Shown: piece by piece, positions 62,421 through 64,000 of the stretch
Position numbering within the stretch: the stretch's first letter is position 1
Layout of the letters: each line of letters begins with the position of its first letter
Origin: Pyronema omphalodes
Lineage: Eukaryota > Ascomycota > Pezizomycetes > Pezizales > Pyronemataceae
Reading direction: 5' to 3'
Length of the DNA: 64,000 nt
NCBI GenBank assembly: GCA_024516155.1
Contig: JAJJXM010000088.1
Location: 122,780-186,779 of the forward strand
Notes under the pieces: model-generated
What the model saw: only the letters and a program-made list of their open reading frames with translations
Database searches by the model: none
Told to the model about the DNA's origin: nothing
Translations under genes and position numbers: made by a program

Positions 62421-63524
62421 GGTTGAACCGGTGGGCGACAGTTGCCCCAGGAATCAACTATTTTCTTTTATTCCTGGGGACTTTCTTTTCCCGACGTCTC
62501 GCCAAGTCCTTCTTCTGCTAATGTAGCTTCCGCCGCGCGGTACGACTTCTTCCTTGGGCACTTTGCGGCGTAGTGACCTACCTTTCCACAGTTGGAACAC
62601 TCGTTCTTCCGTTGCCGCCTATCCTCCTCAATCCTCCCCCTTGGTCCCGGTCAACAAGTGGAATCTAATTCCATCACTTCGGGGTCGGAGGGTCGAGAGT
62701 CCTGTCCCTGCCCTTTAAGGTGAGGTTGGTGATAAAATTGAGGTTCGTATCGGGTCCTCAGTGTCCGGAAATTGAGTAGTCGGTTATCCAATGCTATAGC
62801 CTTGTTGGCGAATTCCGTGAGGTCCGTTGGTCGTTCGCCGAGGAGTGCTAAATGTCGTTGGACGTCTGTGTTTAGATGATCACTGAATTGATCAATGTAG
62901 GTTTCGTCATTATATCTTAGGTCGGATTTGATTGTCTGGAATTCCGCCCAGTATGCAGCAGCGGATCGATCACCCTGCCCAATCATCTCAAATTTTGTCC
63001 TTGCCACTTCCTTGGTTTCGGCTTCCCGGAAAACCTGCTGACAGCGGTCTTAAAGGTCTCCCAGGTTGTGTATACGCTTTTCCCCTTCTTGATGGATGGC
63101 TTGATCCATGCCCAGGCGTTACCTCTGCATTGGGAGCTCACATAGTTTACCTATTTCTGTACGGTATTGAACCTATTCCCTGCGCAATTGAACTTCAGTT
63201 CGCATTGCGTAAGGAACGCCCTGAGCTTGGTCCTTTCCCCATAGTACAACTCAGTGTCTTCCACCTTGGGGTTACTGTTCAACGAGGTTCGATGGAGTTC
63301 GATGGGGATCTGGTTCAGCTGCCCCTGGGTCATTGGACCGGAGTGACTAGTCCTAGTCCTGCTGGGGTCGCCATTTCCGCGGGGTCATCGGTGAAGGTAT
63401 GGGGAAGTTCGGGGGATTCCAGGGTCTGCGGTCTGGATGGTGGTTCGGGGGTCACTGGGCTTGCCGATCCGGTCGGTTCTTGTTCAATATGTTCTCCGTG
63501 CTCTTTTAACGGAAAGGACGCCAC
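62421..63524 (-). pseudogene. gypsy-2 gag
   Basis: ATG 63524 (MASFPLKEHGEHIEQEP), Pro/Thr-rich start, several stops and frame changes at 63330-63010, capsid part open 63007-62651 (YWAEFQTIKSDLRYNDETY near 62935; FANKAIALDNRL near 62810), then the knuckle CSNCGKVGHYAAKCP near 62600 and a basic tail. Confidence 0.78.
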
Positions 63525-63596
63525 TGTGTGCGTCTAGTTATGGGATTTTTCGGCCTTTCGTTCCGCATTGGGTGTCGTGCACAGGACGCAATCAAA
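63525..63596 (-). other. gypsy-2 leader
   Basis: About 70 bp between gag and LTR2. The bases at the LTR edge (minus strand TTTGATTGCGTCC) may be the primer-binding site, but I recognise no tRNA match. Confidence 0.4.
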
Positions 63597-64000
63597 TATC
63601 AGAATCCTTATCGACGGCTTACTGACGACAGGCAGCGCGGGGTTTCGGCGAATGGCGGGGCGGTGGCGGCTTGGGTGGGGGTTGGGGGTCCGGGATGGGC
63701 AACGCTTTGCCGGGGGAAATCACAGGTGAGTTTGGGAGAGATGGGAATGTCACGAGGGAAGTTTTTGTAGATAGGATTGTAGTAAATAGAAACTTGATTG
63801 CGTGAAGAAAATAAACTAAGTACAAATTTCCTCCTCTTATACTTGTTCCTTCATGACCCGTGACTCACCATTCTCCGCCTGCGGAGAATGCTCCAGACAC
63901 AATGCTAACCGCCCTGATAAACTAAATACATGACCAACGTCCCCCACCACTGCTAACCGCCGTAATTGCAAATAACATAACAAAGAAACAATACATGCCA
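63597..64000 (-). repeat. LTR2, 5' LTR of gypsy-2 (runs off window)
   Basis: Matches 46771-47020 plus 49845-49999 with a few differences (G-rich gcggggcggtggcggcttgg block, then cctcttatacttgt). Inner edge set where homology between the two copies begins. The outer part is outside the window. Confidence 0.75.

Larger units (their letters stand above)
57416..63596 (-). mobile_element. gypsy-2: Ty3/gypsy element, 3' part lost
   Basis: Read leftward from the LTR2 at the window end: gag 63524, protease, RT, RNase H, integrase cut by LINE-E at ~57416. A solo LTR (59039-60647) splits RT from RNase H. The chromodomain/C-terminal end and its own 3' LTR are not contiguous here. Several CGA-to-TGA and TGG-to-TAG stops. 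Confidence 0.85.

Overview
The window is fungal-type nuclear DNA, most likely from a filamentous ascomycete (inferred from Tad-like LINEs that carry RNase H, from Ty3/gypsy elements with chromodomains, and from poly-C-rich 5' ends; I cannot name a species). No host gene, tRNA or rRNA is recognisable. Practically all 64 kb is transposable elements inserted into one another. Element names below (LINE-A to E, HL1 to HL7, gypsy-1 to 3, LTR1 to 3) are mine.

Left block (1-27297). Gypsy-1 (minus strand, LTR1 at 4156-4912 and 26400-27297) is split by LINE-B (5911-12563), LINE-C (13683-20573) and a 5'-truncated LINE-C copy (24463-25658). Its 3' LTR is also interrupted by LINE-A (861-4155), which itself carries HL1 (1-860). 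LINE-B and LINE-C are full-length and flanked by perfect 13-14 bp target-site duplications (TSDs).

Middle block (27298-46672). An old LINE (LINE-D) reads through 27298-27324, 29326-29869, 31871-33664 and 42101-45675. It is split by HL2, by HL3 and by a near-complete gypsy-3 (33665-42095, 538-bp LTRs, TSD ttcag), which itself carries HL4. LINE-D sits in a degenerate minus-strand relative of gypsy-3 (45676-46672).

Right block (46673-64000). An LTR2 copy carries the tandem pair HL5/HL6. It is followed by a lone LTR1 with unmatched flanks, then by LINE-E (minus, split by HL7), and then by gypsy-2 (minus), which is split by a 1.6-kb solo LTR with TSD gtacc and runs into its own LTR2 at the window end.

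How the parts work together. The LINEs encode ORF1 (RNA-binding, zinc knuckles) and ORF2 (endonuclease, reverse transcriptase, RNase H) through an overlapping stop/start. The HL elements are about 2 kb and encode only one 484-aa coiled-coil protein and no polymerase, so they should depend on a LINE. They share with the LINEs a C-rich 5' motif, the last ~300 bp, and a terminal RNA stem-loop next to a tetranucleotide tail. That stem-loop varies by compensatory changes between lineages (CUUGU/ACAAG, CUCGU/ACGAG, CGC/GCG) and is probably the handle gripped by the reverse transcriptase. HL elements occur with two tail types, (AACA)n or (AAAT)n, each matching a different LINE, while their coding bodies are mosaics across the two tail types. 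This parasite-host arrangement of LINEs is the most interesting system in the window.
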